Origin: an uncultured Clostridia bacterium
Lineage (GTDB): Bacteria; Bacillota; Clostridia; Oscillospirales; Ruminococcaceae
Assembly: GCA_947628405.1 (NCBI GenBank)
Contig: CANQZR010000008.1
Span: 1 to 35,535, forward strand
DNA: 35,535 nucleotides
Reading direction: 5' to 3'
Shown here: one piece after another, positions 19,938 to 28,065 of the stretch
How the letters are laid out: each line of letters opens with the position of its first letter
Numbering within the stretch: the first letter of the stretch is position 1
Position numbers and translations under genes: made by a program
The notes under the pieces: model-generated
Databases searched by the model: none
Seen by the model: only the letters and a program-made list of their open reading frames with translations
What the model was told of the DNA's origin: nothing

Positions 19938-20691
19938 CGCCTGCGTCACCTCCAAGGAGAGTAATAACATCGATGATCTTATTGAAAAATTGTTTTCTTG
20001 TGTCAGAACCCTTGCTGATCTCGTTAAATATTCTGCCGTCTTTGATAAAAATTACTCTTGAAGCGTAGCTTGCTGTAAATGAATCGTGAGTTACCATCAT
20101 GATCGTTGCGCTATATTCCGTATTTAAAAAATTAAACCGCTCCAGAAGCATTTTTGCTGATCTTGAATCAAGGGCGCCGGTAGGTTCATCAGCAAGGATC
20201 ATTTTAGGATTTGTAACGATCGCTCTTGCGGAAGCAACGCGCTGTTTCTGCCCTCCGGACAGCTGATACGGATATTTTTTAAGTATGTCCAAAATATCGA
20301 GCTGCTTTGCGACCTCTTTGACCGATTTGTCAATCTGCCCGGCATTCAGTTTCTGGATTGAAAGCGCAAGGGAAATATTTTCATATGCGGTAAGCGTATC
20401 AAGCAAGCTGAAATCCTGAAAAATAAATCCTAATTTTTCACGGCGGAATTTGTTTAGTTCTTTGCCTTTTAAAGCCGTTATATCGACATCTTCAAGATAA
20501 ATATGACCGGCAGTTACTCTGTCGATAGTTGAAATGCAGTTGAGAAGCGTAGTTTTTCCGCTTCCTGACGCTCCCATTATTGCGGTAAATTCGCCGCTTT
20601 CAACGGTAAATGAAATATCGTCTATGGCTTTTGTAAGACTGGATCTGTTTCCGTAATATTTTTCAATATGTTCAATTCTTAAAAGTGACAT
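19927..20691 (-). CDS. BceA-type ABC transporter ATP-binding protein
   Basis: GASGSGKTTLLNCIST Walker [16 protein letters not shown] signature, MILADEPTGALDS Walker B; RBS AAAGGAGAG. Confidence 0.93.
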   Translation of the reverse strand: MSLLRIEHIEKYYGNRSSLTKAIDDISFTVESGEFTAIMGASGSGKTTLLNCISTIDRVTAGHIYLEDVDITALKGKELNKFRREKLGFIFQDFSLLDTLTAYENISLALSIQKLNAGQIDKSVKEVAKQLDILDILKKYPYQLSGGQKQRVASARAIVTNPKMILADEPTGALDSRSAKMLLERFNFLNTEYSATIMMVTHDSFTASYASRVIFIKDGRIFNEISKGSDTRKQFFNKIIDVITLLGGDAGDAL

Positions 20692-20716
20692 ATGAACTCT
20701 CCTTTCTTTTTATTTA

Positions 20717-20722
20717 ATTATA
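20717..20722 (-). promoter_or_regulatory. -10 box (TATAAT on - strand) upstream of bceA-like gene, with weak -35
   Basis: Minus strand reads GGACAA-N17-TATAAT; the poor -35 fits an activator-dependent promoter. Confidence 0.6.
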
Positions 20723-20762
20723 TTACGGAAATTTTTCATTGTCCTGCGTTTAATATTGTTTT

Positions 20763-20782
20763 ATATTACAATTTTGTAATAT
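20763..20782. promoter_or_regulatory. Palindromic operator ATATTACAA-TT-TTGTAATAT, candidate BceR-type binding site
   Basis: Perfect 9-bp arms; contains TTACA-N4-TGTAA; about 40-45 bp upstream of the TATAAT box. Confidence 0.75.
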
Positions 20783-21798
20783 TAGCTGAATTTGTAAAAA
20801 TCATTTTTTTGAAAAATTATTTCAAATTCGGTAAATTTATTCCTTTCGGAAATTACTTTTACCGAATGTCCTAATCTGCCGCAAAGATTTTTGACGATAT
20901 ATAATCCCATTCCGGTGGATCTGGCACCGTTTCTTCCGTTTTCACCGGTGAATGATTTATTGAAAATATACGGAATGTCATTCTCCGGAATACCGATCCC
21001 GTTGTCCTTGTAGTGAAGAATTACTTTATCGGAAAATTCTTCTGCCGAAATAGTTATTTCCGGCTCACGTTCAGGGGAAAAGAATTTTATGCTGTTTGCC
21101 ATAAACTGTTCTAAAATAAATTCGAGCCATTTGCCGTCGGTAAGAACATTTATATCCAGCCCTGATGTGCAGATAGATACATTGTGAAGCAGCAGCGTTT
21201 CACGGTGTTTTAATGCAATGTTGGATACTGTTCTTTTCAGAGATGTTTCCTTTATCAGATAATCTTTTTCCGCATTTTCCGAGCGCGCATAATAAAGTAC
21301 GGTGTCAATGTAACTATCTATCTTCATAAGCTGCTCAATAAATTTTTCATTTATTTCTGATCTGTTGTTGTGCGCCATAAGCTGCAAACTTGACACAGGA
21401 AGTTTTATTTCATGCACCCAAAGTTCGATAAATTCACGAAATTCGGCAGAATTGTTCCTGTATACGGCAACATTTTCACACATTGATTTTACTGCTTCAC
21501 GAATTACTTCAAAGAATAATTTTCCTTCTGCAAAAGAGGGAATTTCTATCATTTCGGAGATCAAAAATTTCTGATCGAGATTTTCCAGCTTGCTTTTCAG
21601 ACTGTCATAAAAATATTTTTTTCGGAAAAATTCCCATGATTCATTTATAGCGACCATAAGCAAAAAGATAATTCCTGTAATTAATTTTAATTGATTTTCT
21701 GCATGGAAAGCCTGCATAAATATAAAAATCATTCCGTATGTCACTATGTATGAAATATATAAAAATATCCTGTCTTTAAAAAATTCAGTTATTTTCAT
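20782..21798 (-). CDS. BceS-type intramembrane-sensing histidine kinase
   Basis: Two N-terminal TM helices with a very short loop, H box ELWVHEIKLPVSSLQLM, HYKDNGIGIPENDIPYIFNKSFTG, GMGLYIVKNL. Confidence 0.92.
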   Translation of the reverse strand: MKITEFFKDRIFLYISYIVTYGMIFIFMQAFHAENQLKLITGIIFLLMVAINESWEFFRKKYFYDSLKSKLENLDQKFLISEMIEIPSFAEGKLFFEVIREAVKSMCENVAVYRNNSAEFREFIELWVHEIKLPVSSLQLMAHNNRSEINEKFIEQLMKIDSYIDTVLYYARSENAEKDYLIKETSLKRTVSNIALKHRETLLLHNVSICTSGLDINVLTDGKWLEFILEQFMANSIKFFSPEREPEITISAEEFSDKVILHYKDNGIGIPENDIPYIFNKSFTGENGRNGARSTGMGLYIVKNLCGRLGHSVKVISERNKFTEFEIIFQKNDFYKFS

Positions 21799-22457
21799 TT
21801 TAAAATATACCCCTGTTTCTTTCGTGTTTCTACGGCATCACAGCAGCCGGCGTCTGAAAGTTTGGCGCGAAGCCTGCTGACATTTACCGTAAGAGCATTG
21901 TCATTTATAAATTCATCATTATCCCATAGTGCGGTCATAAGCGCGTCACGGGTAACTATCTCGCCTTGTCTGTCCAGCAAAAGCTGAAAAATTATCATTT
22001 CATTTTTAGTCAGGATAATTTCATTATTTTCCGAAATTAGTGAGCCTTTTGCAGGATTTACGCTCCAGCCGCGGTAAGTTTGATTTGACGTGTATTTAGA
22101 ATAACGCTTCAGTACGGCTGAAATCCTCAATAAAAGAATTGTGGGATCATACGGCTTTGTAATATAATCGTCAGCGCCGTAACTCAAGGAAAGCACCTCG
22201 TCGGTTTCAGACGTCCTGCTTGTGACCATTATAACGGGAATATCAGAGCTGCGGCGTATTTCTTTAAGGATCATTTCTCCGTTTAATTCCGGCAGATTTA
22301 TATCCAAAAGAAGCAGATCCGCATCTGACGAAATAATTTTTTCTGCCGGAGATTTGAAGTCCGTAAGTTCTTCCGTCAGATATCCTGCATTTTCCAGAAG
22401 TTTGGAAAGTTCATCGCGAATTGACCGATCGTCCTCAACAATATATATCTTTTTCAT
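21795..22457 (-). CDS. OmpR/BceR-type response regulator
   Basis: MKKIYIVEDDRSIRDELSKLLE, LLLDINLPELNGEMIL, YGADDYITKPYDP, C-terminal winged-helix DALMTALWDNDEFINDNALTVNVSRLRAKL; 4-nt overlap with the kinase. Confidence 0.93.
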   Translation of the reverse strand: MKKIYIVEDDRSIRDELSKLLENAGYLTEELTDFKSPAEKIISSDADLLLLDINLPELNGEMILKEIRRSSDIPVIMVTSRTSETDEVLSLSYGADDYITKPYDPTILLLRISAVLKRYSKYTSNQTYRGWSVNPAKGSLISENNEIILTKNEMIIFQLLLDRQGEIVTRDALMTALWDNDEFINDNALTVNVSRLRAKLSDAGCCDAVETRKKQGYILK

Positions 22458-22511
22458 ATTTTCCTCCGGATCATTTATTAAATTTCAGAACAGCAATTAT
22501 TATGATTATAG

Positions 22512-22540
22512 ATTATAACATACTGTTTTAAAAATTGCAA
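22512..22540 (-). promoter_or_regulatory. Sigma-A-type promoter of the response regulator gene
   Basis: Minus strand TTGCAA (22540-22535) - N17 - TATAAT (22517-22512). Confidence 0.7.
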
Positions 22541-22544
22541 GCAT

Positions 22545-22590
22545 AAAATAAAAGTTCTGCGTACAGTGAAGTACACAGAACTTTTATTTT
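22545..22590. terminator. Intrinsic terminator downstream of the feo operon
   Basis: 15-bp arms AAAATAAAAGTTCTG / CAGAACTTTTATTTT plus inner GTAC/GTAC pairing around an AGTGAA loop. Confidence 0.88.
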
Positions 22591-22654
22591 AATTCTTATT
22601 TATAAAATTTTTATTCAGAGAAAAAAGTACAAGCAGAATTTAAAATTATCATTT

Positions 22655-22843
22655 TTATTTTATTGCTTTCTTTTTTTCGCTGTGGCAAATTGCCGAATTT
22701 GGACAACAGCCGCAGCTTCCTCCGCAGGAGGATCTGCCGTTCCTTTTGTCTTTTTTCATGCCCGAAATTATAAGAGCAATAACAAGTATCAGAATTATTG
22801 CGGCAATTATTGTACCGAAATTTACAGTTAAAAATTCTGCCAT
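22655..22843 (-). CDS. FeoB-associated Cys-rich membrane protein
   Basis: 62 aa: one TM (GTIIAAIILILVIALIISG) then CGGSCGCCPNSAICHSEKK; directly downstream of feoB. Confidence 0.9.
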   Translation of the reverse strand: MAEFLTVNFGTIIAAIILILVIALIISGMKKDKRNGRSSCGGSCGCCPNSAICHSEKKKAIK

Positions 22844-22876
22844 GGTAATTTCCTCCTTCGGATAATTTTGAATATA

Positions 22877-25075
22877 TCAGGCTTTTGCTTTTATGCGGAC
22901 TTTGGTCGTCAGACGGCTGCTTTCCTTGTAAGGTCTTGCAAGCATATAGATCATGAAAGCAAGTATCGCTATTGCAAATATAAGACCTATAACATTTACA
23001 TTTCCCGTGAAAAGAAGTCCGAACTGATAAACAATAAGTGAAATTGCGTATGCGAACAAGCATTGATATGCAATTGCAAAAGCAGTCCATTTTGCACTGT
23101 TCATTTCACGTCTGATAGCGCCTATTGCTGCAAAACATGGAGCGCAGAGAAGATTGAATATAAGGAATGAATATCCTGCCAGTGCGGAAAATTCTGCTGC
23201 AAGGCTGCCCCAGATCTCATCGCCGTTTTCGGAAACTTCTTCTGCAAAGTGATAAAGCGAACCATATGTGGCAACGACGTTTTCCTTGGCAATAAGTCCT
23301 GTAACAGCTGCAACAGCAGCTTTCCAGTCGCCCCAGCCGAGAGGCGCAAATATCCATGCTATTGCTCCGCCGATCTTTGAAAGTATAGAGTTATCTATTT
23401 CTTCGACCATGCCGAAGCTGCCGTTTTCAACGCCGAATCCCATTAAGAACCAGAGCACGATAGTCGAAAGAAGTATTATCGTTCCCGCTTTTTTGATGAA
23501 TGACCAGCCGCGCTCCCACATTGAGCGGAGAACATTTCCAACGGTAGGAAGATGATATGCCGGAAGCTCCATTACAAACGGTGCAGGATCGCCTGCGAAC
23601 ATTTTTGTTTTTTTCAGGATAATTCCCGAAATTATTATCGCCGCAACACCTATGAAATATGCCGAGACTGCTACCCAGCCTGCGTTGTTGAAAAGTGCGC
23701 CTGCAATAAGTCCGATTATGGGGAGCTTTGCACCGCAGGGGATAAATGTGGTAGTCATTATCGTCATGCGCCTGTCGCGTTCGTTTTCAATTGTCCTTGA
23801 AGCCATTATTCCCGGAACGCCGCAGCCTGTGCCTATAAGCATAGGAATGAATGATTTTCCTGAAAGACCGAACTTGCGGAAGATCCTGTCCATTACGAAC
23901 GCGATACGCGCCATATATCCGCAGGATTCCAGAAATGCAAGGAATATGAACAGTACAAGCATCTGCGGAACGAATCCAAGGACCGCACCTACGCCGCCGA
24001 TTATTCCGTCAAGAATAAGACTTTGCAGCCAGTCTGCGCAGCCGATACTGTTAAGAAGATTTTCAACAATTACGGGAATACCAGGTATCCAGATGCTTTC
24101 TATACCGAATAAATGCCAGCCGTCACCGAAAACGCCGTCATTTGCCCAGTCTGTCGCCCATGTTCCCACAGTGGTTACCGAAACATAATAAACAATAAAC
24201 ATTACTACTGCGAAGATCGGCAGGGCAAGTATTCGGTTTGTGACTATCTTGTCTATTTTATCGGAAATTGTCAGGCTGCCTTTGCTTTTCTTGGTATAAC
24301 AGCCTTTGATAATGGAAGCGATATAAATGTAGCGTTCATTGGTGATTATGCTTTCGGAATCGTCGTCCATTTCTTTTTCCGCAGCAGTAATGTCAGTTTC
24401 GATATGTGCCTTTTTATCTTCGGGGATATTGAGCATTTCAAGCACTTTGTCGTCACGCTCGAAGATCTTTATTGCATACCATCTTTGCTGTTCTTCCGGA
24501 ATGTCATGCAGTACAGCTTCTTCGATGTGGGCGATAGCGTGTTCAACGCAGCCGCAGAAGCTGTGCTGGGGGATAGAGGGGGACATGGCTTTTGCAGCTT
24601 CAACAGCAGCTTCGGCGGCTTTTGTTATGCCCTCGTTTTTAAGGGCGGAAATTTCCATGACCTTGCAGCCAAGTTCTTTTGCAAGCTGTTCGGTGTTTAT
24701 TTTGTCACCGTTTTTGCGGACAACGTCCATCATATTTATAGCAACTACAACAGGTATGCCCAGTTCTACAAGCTGGGTGGTAAGATAAAGATTGCGTTCA
24801 AGATTGGTACCGTCAATGATGTTAAGTATGGCGTCGGGACGTTCACTGATAAGGTAATTCCTTGCAACTACTTCTTCAAGCGTATAGGGCGAAAGTGAAT
24901 AAATTCCCGGAAGGTCTGTGATGATAACATCTTTCTGACCTTTCAGACGTCCCTCCTTTTTTTCTACTGTAACGCCGGGCCAGTTTCCAACAAATTGATT
25001 TGAACCTGTCAGGGCGTTGAAAAGCGTTGTCTTGCCGCAGTTTGGATTGCCGGCAAGAGCGATTCTGATCTCCAT
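22877..25075 (-). CDS. feoB: Ferrous iron transport protein B
   Basis: MEIRIALAGNPNCGKTTLFNALTGSNQFVGNWPGVTVEKKEG, TDLPGIYSLSPYTLEEVVAR, ESCGYMARIAFVMDRIFRKFGLSGKSFIPMLIGTGCGVPGIMASRTI. Confidence 0.97.
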   Translation of the reverse strand: MEIRIALAGNPNCGKTTLFNALTGSNQFVGNWPGVTVEKKEGRLKGQKDVIITDLPGIYSLSPYTLEEVVARNYLISERPDAILNIIDGTNLERNLYLTTQLVELGIPVVVAINMMDVVRKNGDKINTEQLAKELGCKVMEISALKNEGITKAAEAAVEAAKAMSPSIPQHSFCGCVEHAIAHIEEAVLHDIPEEQQRWYAIKIFERDDKVLEMLNIPEDKKAHIETDITAAEKEMDDDSESIITNERYIYIASIIKGCYTKKSKGSLTISDKIDKIVTNRILALPIFAVVMFIVYYVSVTTVGTWATDWANDGVFGDGWHLFGIESIWIPGIPVIVENLLNSIGCADWLQSLILDGIIGGVGAVLGFVPQMLVLFIFLAFLESCGYMARIAFVMDRIFRKFGLSGKSFIPMLIGTGCGVPGIMASRTIENERDRRMTIMTTTFIPCGAKLPIIGLIAGALFNNAGWVAVSAYFIGVAAIIISGIILKKTKMFAGDPAPFVMELPAYHLPTVGNVLRSMWERGWSFIKKAGTIILLSTIVLWFLMGFGVENGSFGMVEEIDNSILSKIGGAIAWIFAPLGWGDWKAAVAAVTGLIAKENVVATYGSLYHFAEEVSENGDEIWGSLAAEFSALAGYSFLIFNLLCAPCFAAIGAIRREMNSAKWTAFAIAYQCLFAYAISLIVYQFGLLFTGNVNVIGLIFAIAILAFMIYMLARPYKESSRLTTKVRIKAKA

Positions 25076-25086
25076 AAACATTTCCT

Positions 25087-25106
25087 TTCTTAGCGTTTGC
25101 TAACTA
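25087..25106. promoter_or_regulatory. Candidate metal-regulator operator upstream of feoB
   Basis: TTCTTAGCG-TT-TGCTAACTA; core TTAGC-N4-GCTAA; aligns with the palindromes at 25655 and 26121. Confidence 0.6.
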
Positions 25107-25161
25107 AAATTTACTATTTTGCAAAAATCTGTTATATATGTCTAACTCTTGTGCAAAAAAA

Positions 25162-25383
25162 TCAAGCTGTCTCAATGTTTTCGGCATCTGCTTTTCTCAA
25201 AGAAAGTTCATATCCGCGGACTGTGATCTCTATAGGATCGCCGAGAGGAGCGACTTTACGGATATAGACTTCTGTCCCTTTGGTTATGCCCATATCCATT
25301 ATCCGGCGTTTGACGGCACCTTCGCCGCAAAGTTTTTTTACGGTCACGGTCTGTCCCACCTTTGCTTCTTTAAGTGTTGACAT
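25162..25383 (-). CDS. feoA: FeoA domain protein (second of two)
   Basis: MSTLKEAKVGQTVTVKKLCGEGAVKRRIMDMGITKGTEVYIRKVAPLGDPIEITVRGYELSLRKADAENIE; canonical FeoA. Confidence 0.93.
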   Translation of the reverse strand: MSTLKEAKVGQTVTVKKLCGEGAVKRRIMDMGITKGTEVYIRKVAPLGDPIEITVRGYELSLRKADAENIETA

Positions 25384-25413
25384 TTCAATACCTCCATTAT
25401 ATGTAAAATTTTA

Positions 25414-25623
25414 TCATACCATTATCTTGTTTGCCATTTCTTTTGAAACGGCAACACGGGAATCCTTTACATTAACGATAACATTTCCGCTGATCTCGTT
25501 GATTATCGTAACTGTTCCGCCGACAACAAATCCGAGATTTTCGAGAAATTTTTTTGTTTCAGGATTTCCGCCTATCTTTTTGATAATGTTTTCTTCGCCT
25601 GCATTAGCCAGACTCAAAGGCAT
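25414..25623 (-). CDS. feoA: FeoA domain protein (first of two)
   Basis: MPLSLANAGEENIIKKIGGNPETKKFLENLGFVVGGTVTIINEISGNVIVNVKDSRVAVSKEMANKIMV; FeoA/SH3-like fold; GGAGG-type RBS. Confidence 0.9.
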   Translation of the reverse strand: MPLSLANAGEENIIKKIGGNPETKKFLENLGFVVGGTVTIINEISGNVIVNVKDSRVAVSKEMANKIMV

Positions 25624-25654
25624 AATATATTCCTCCGTATTAAAAGTGAAATAA

Positions 25655-25674
25655 TAGTTAGTTTTAACTAACTA
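25655..25674. promoter_or_regulatory. Palindromic operator TAGTTAGTT-TT-AACTAACTA in feoA leader
   Basis: Perfect 9-bp arms around a 2-bp centre, about 32 bp upstream of the feoA start. Confidence 0.75.
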
Positions 25675-25688
25675 AAATCCCTTAAAAT

Positions 25689-25708
25689 AAGTTAACTTTC
25701 GCTAACCA
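25689..25708. promoter_or_regulatory. Second operator-like palindrome at the feoA transcription start
   Basis: AAGTTAACT-TT-CGCTAACCA: core GTTAAC-N4-GCTAAC, one mismatch. Confidence 0.6.
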
Positions 25709-25714
25709 AATAAT

Positions 25715-25743
25715 ATGATACTCTTTTTAAATTAAAATGTCAA
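25715..25743 (-). promoter_or_regulatory. Promoter of the feo operon
   Basis: Minus strand TTGACA (25743-25738) - N17 - TATCAT (25720-25715). Confidence 0.75.
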
Positions 25744-25820
25744 TAGGGTATATAAAATTCCGTGAATTTTATAACTAAAATTTACTTGCCGGGGAATGAT
25801 TTTGTGCATTTAGCATAAAA

Positions 25821-26105
25821 TTATTGCCTGCAATACTGTTCCAGAACGGATCTAAGAGCATTAACACTTGCATTATGTATTCTTGCTACAGGAATATTGC
25901 GCTTTGACGATCTCTGATTTACGCTCGTTACCATTTTATGAGAGCAAGTATTTGTAAATACTACCATAAGATCCGGATCGCCGAGTTTGTTTTCAAAATC
26001 CGATGGTATATGCGTAAACACTTTTGCCTTGCAGTTATAAGAGCGGCAGATATCCTTATAACGCGACGCCATACGATCGTTGCCTCCGATCACAACAACG
26101 CTCAT
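25821..26105 (-). CDS. DUF2325-like protein
   Basis: MSVVVIGGNDRMASRYKDICRSYNCKAKVFTHIPSDFENKLGDPDLMVVFTNTCSHKMVTSVNQRSSKRNIPVARIHNASVNALRSVLEQYC; RBS AAGGAGGTG. Confidence 0.8.
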   Translation of the reverse strand: MSVVVIGGNDRMASRYKDICRSYNCKAKVFTHIPSDFENKLGDPDLMVVFTNTCSHKMVTSVNQRSSKRNIPVARIHNASVNALRSVLEQYCRQ

Positions 26106-26120
26106 ATTTTCACCTCCTTG

Positions 26121-26140
26121 CAGTTAGAATAGGCTAACTA
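26121..26140. promoter_or_regulatory. Candidate operator upstream of the DUF2325 gene
   Basis: CAGTTAGAA-TA-GGCTAACTA; AGTTAG-N6-CTAACT; abuts the -10 box. Confidence 0.65.
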
Positions 26141-26141
26141 T

Positions 26142-26170
26142 ATTTTAACACAGCAGAAAAATATTGTCAA
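26142..26170 (-). promoter_or_regulatory. Promoter of the DUF2325 gene
   Basis: Minus strand TTGACA (26170-26165) - N17 - TAAAAT (26147-26142). Confidence 0.78.
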
Positions 26171-26264
26171 TAGGTGAAATAAAAAATTCGGATAAAATTT
26201 TTTATATAGAAATTATAAGGCTGTGTCGGCGTGATCTATCATATATGGCGTTTAACAATAAAAT

Positions 26265-26358
26265 GCCGATTTGTTAAAAAAGCGCCGCACAAAGACGGTT
26301 TAAGAACTTTGTGCGGCGCTGCCGTTAACAATATTTTTTAGCAAAATCGGCTTTTTTT
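26265..26358. terminator. Nested double-hairpin bidirectional terminator
   Basis: Inner 14-bp perfect stem AGCGCCGCACAAAG (26281-26294) / CTTTGTGCGGCGCT (26307-26320); outer stem GCCGATTTGTTAAAAAA / TTTTTTAGCAAAATCGGC followed on + strand by TTTTTTT. Confidence 0.85.
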
Positions 26359-26418
26359 AACATAGTCATATTTTATATTATCCCTGCCGTAAAATACAGC
26401 TTGCCGGCAGGAAATACT

Positions 26419-27174
26419 TTAAAGCACTTTATTTAAGAAAGCGTTGAGCCTTGGGCTTTGCGGCGAACCGAAAAAGCTGGCAGGATCGTTTTCTTCAAGT
26501 ATTTTTCCGTTTTCCATAAAAACAACTCTTGTGGCGACTTCTCTTGCAAAACCCATTTCGTGGGTAACTACAGCCATGGTCATATTTTCCTCGGCAAGAC
26601 CTTTCATTACCTCCAGAACTTCTCCTACCATTTCCGGATCAAGCGCAGAAGTAGGCTCGTCAAACAGCATTACGTCAGGCTTCATACAAAGCGCCCTGAC
26701 TATGGCGATACGCTGTTTTTGTCCGCCGGAAAGCTGGTTCGGATATGCGTCTGCCTTTTCTGCAAGTCCTACTCTTTTAAGCAGAGCCATGGCTTCCTCT
26801 TTAGCCTGTTCGGCAGGCTTTTTCTGAAGTTTCATGGGAGCAAGAGTAAGATTTTTTAACACTGTCATGTGTGGGAAAAGGTTGAACTGCTGAAACACCA
26901 TGCCCATTTTCTGACGAAGAAGATTTATATTCTGCTTCGGATCGGTGATGTCCTTACCTTCAAAATATATATTTCCCGACGTGGGTACTTCCAGAAGGTT
27001 GAGACAGCGGAGAAATGTACTTTTTCCCGAACCTGATGGTCCTATTACAGCCACTACTTCGCCCTTGCGTATATCGTTGCTTACATTGTCCAGCGCTTTT
27101 ACGTTCTTAAATTCTTTGGTGACGTTTTTCACGCTGATGATGATATCGCTTTCGTTGATAGTTTTATCGTTCAC
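26419..27174 (-). CDS. Polar amino acid ABC transporter ATP-binding protein (GlnQ/HisP-like)
   Basis: [67 protein letters not shown]. Confidence 0.94.
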   Translation of the reverse strand: MNDKTINESDIIISVKNVTKEFKNVKALDNVSNDIRKGEVVAVIGPSGSGKSTFLRCLNLLEVPTSGNIYFEGKDITDPKQNINLLRQKMGMVFQQFNLFPHMTVLKNLTLAPMKLQKKPAEQAKEEAMALLKRVGLAEKADAYPNQLSGGQKQRIAIVRALCMKPDVMLFDEPTSALDPEMVGEVLEVMKGLAEENMTMAVVTHEMGFAREVATRVVFMENGKILEENDPASFFGSPQSPRLNAFLNKVL

Positions 27175-27904
27175 TTTGTCTCAGCCTCCTTTCGAGTTTG
27201 TTTACACCAAGGCTCAGAAGAGATACTATCAGCAGATATATCAGAGCCGCTCCGAGAAGCGGAAAATACGGGTCATATGTACGGCTCCTGATGATATCCG
27301 CGCCTTTGGTAAGATCCTCAAGTGCAATATATCCGGAAATGGAAGTTTCCTTTAATAGCACGATAAACTCGTTGCCAAGAGCCGGAAGAACGTTCTTGAA
27401 AGCCTGCGGCATGATAATGTAAATCATGGTGCGGATATAACCGAATCCGAGACTTCTTCCCGCTTCAAACTGACCGTTGTCAACGCTCATTATTCCGCCG
27501 CGGACTATTTCGGAAATATATGCGCCGGTGTTTATGCTAAAGGCGATTATCGCAGCAAAAGTCTTGTCAACTGCGACCGATGCAAACACAACGAAGTAAA
27601 TTATAAGCAGCTGTATTACCGTAGGAGTTCCTCTTATAACGGTGATATAAACGTGAGAAATAAAATTTAGCAGCGAAAGTACATACTGATATATCCTCTG
27701 TCCTAAGCTGCCGTATTTTGTCGTGTGTTCCTTTGCATATGTAGCGCGGATAACGGCGGTGGTTATACCTATCACAAGACCTATAAGTATTGCTACAACG
27801 GTTATTTTTATCGTTGTGCCAAGACCGTTCGCAATGTATTTCCAACGGTCGTCCTTGATAAAATTAAGGTAAAAGTCTTTTTTGAACTCTTCAAGCCATT
27901 CCAT
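27164..27904 (-). CDS. Amino acid ABC transporter permease (HisM/GlnP-like)
   Basis: [77 protein letters not shown]. Confidence 0.95.
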   Translation of the reverse strand: MEWLEEFKKDFYLNFIKDDRWKYIANGLGTTIKITVVAILIGLVIGITTAVIRATYAKEHTTKYGSLGQRIYQYVLSLLNFISHVYITVIRGTPTVIQLLIIYFVVFASVAVDKTFAAIIAFSINTGAYISEIVRGGIMSVDNGQFEAGRSLGFGYIRTMIYIIMPQAFKNVLPALGNEFIVLLKETSISGYIALEDLTKGADIIRSRTYDPYFPLLGAALIYLLIVSLLSLGVNKLERRLRQSER

Positions 27905-28019
27905 ATGAACACGCTCACTTCCTTTTTATCAATAAGAACTTGTTCTCATAGAAGCCGTGTACGGATCTTTGTGAGGACAAATTCCGAATAATGGGCTTTA
28001 AGTCTCTTATTAAAACAGT

Positions 28020-28040
28020 ACCGCGCAGGAACTGCGCGGT
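28020..28040. other. Intercistronic GC-rich hairpin between substrate-binding protein and permease genes
   Basis: Perfect 9-bp stem ACCGCGCAG-GAA-CTGCGCGGT. Confidence 0.75.
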
Positions 28041-28065
28041 ATTTGTCTGCGAGTTTGCTTTGGCA

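Noticed and set aside
24113-24898. 261-aa ORF antisense to feoB
   Set aside because: Shadow ORF over a clear, conserved feoB frame; no RBS or family signal.
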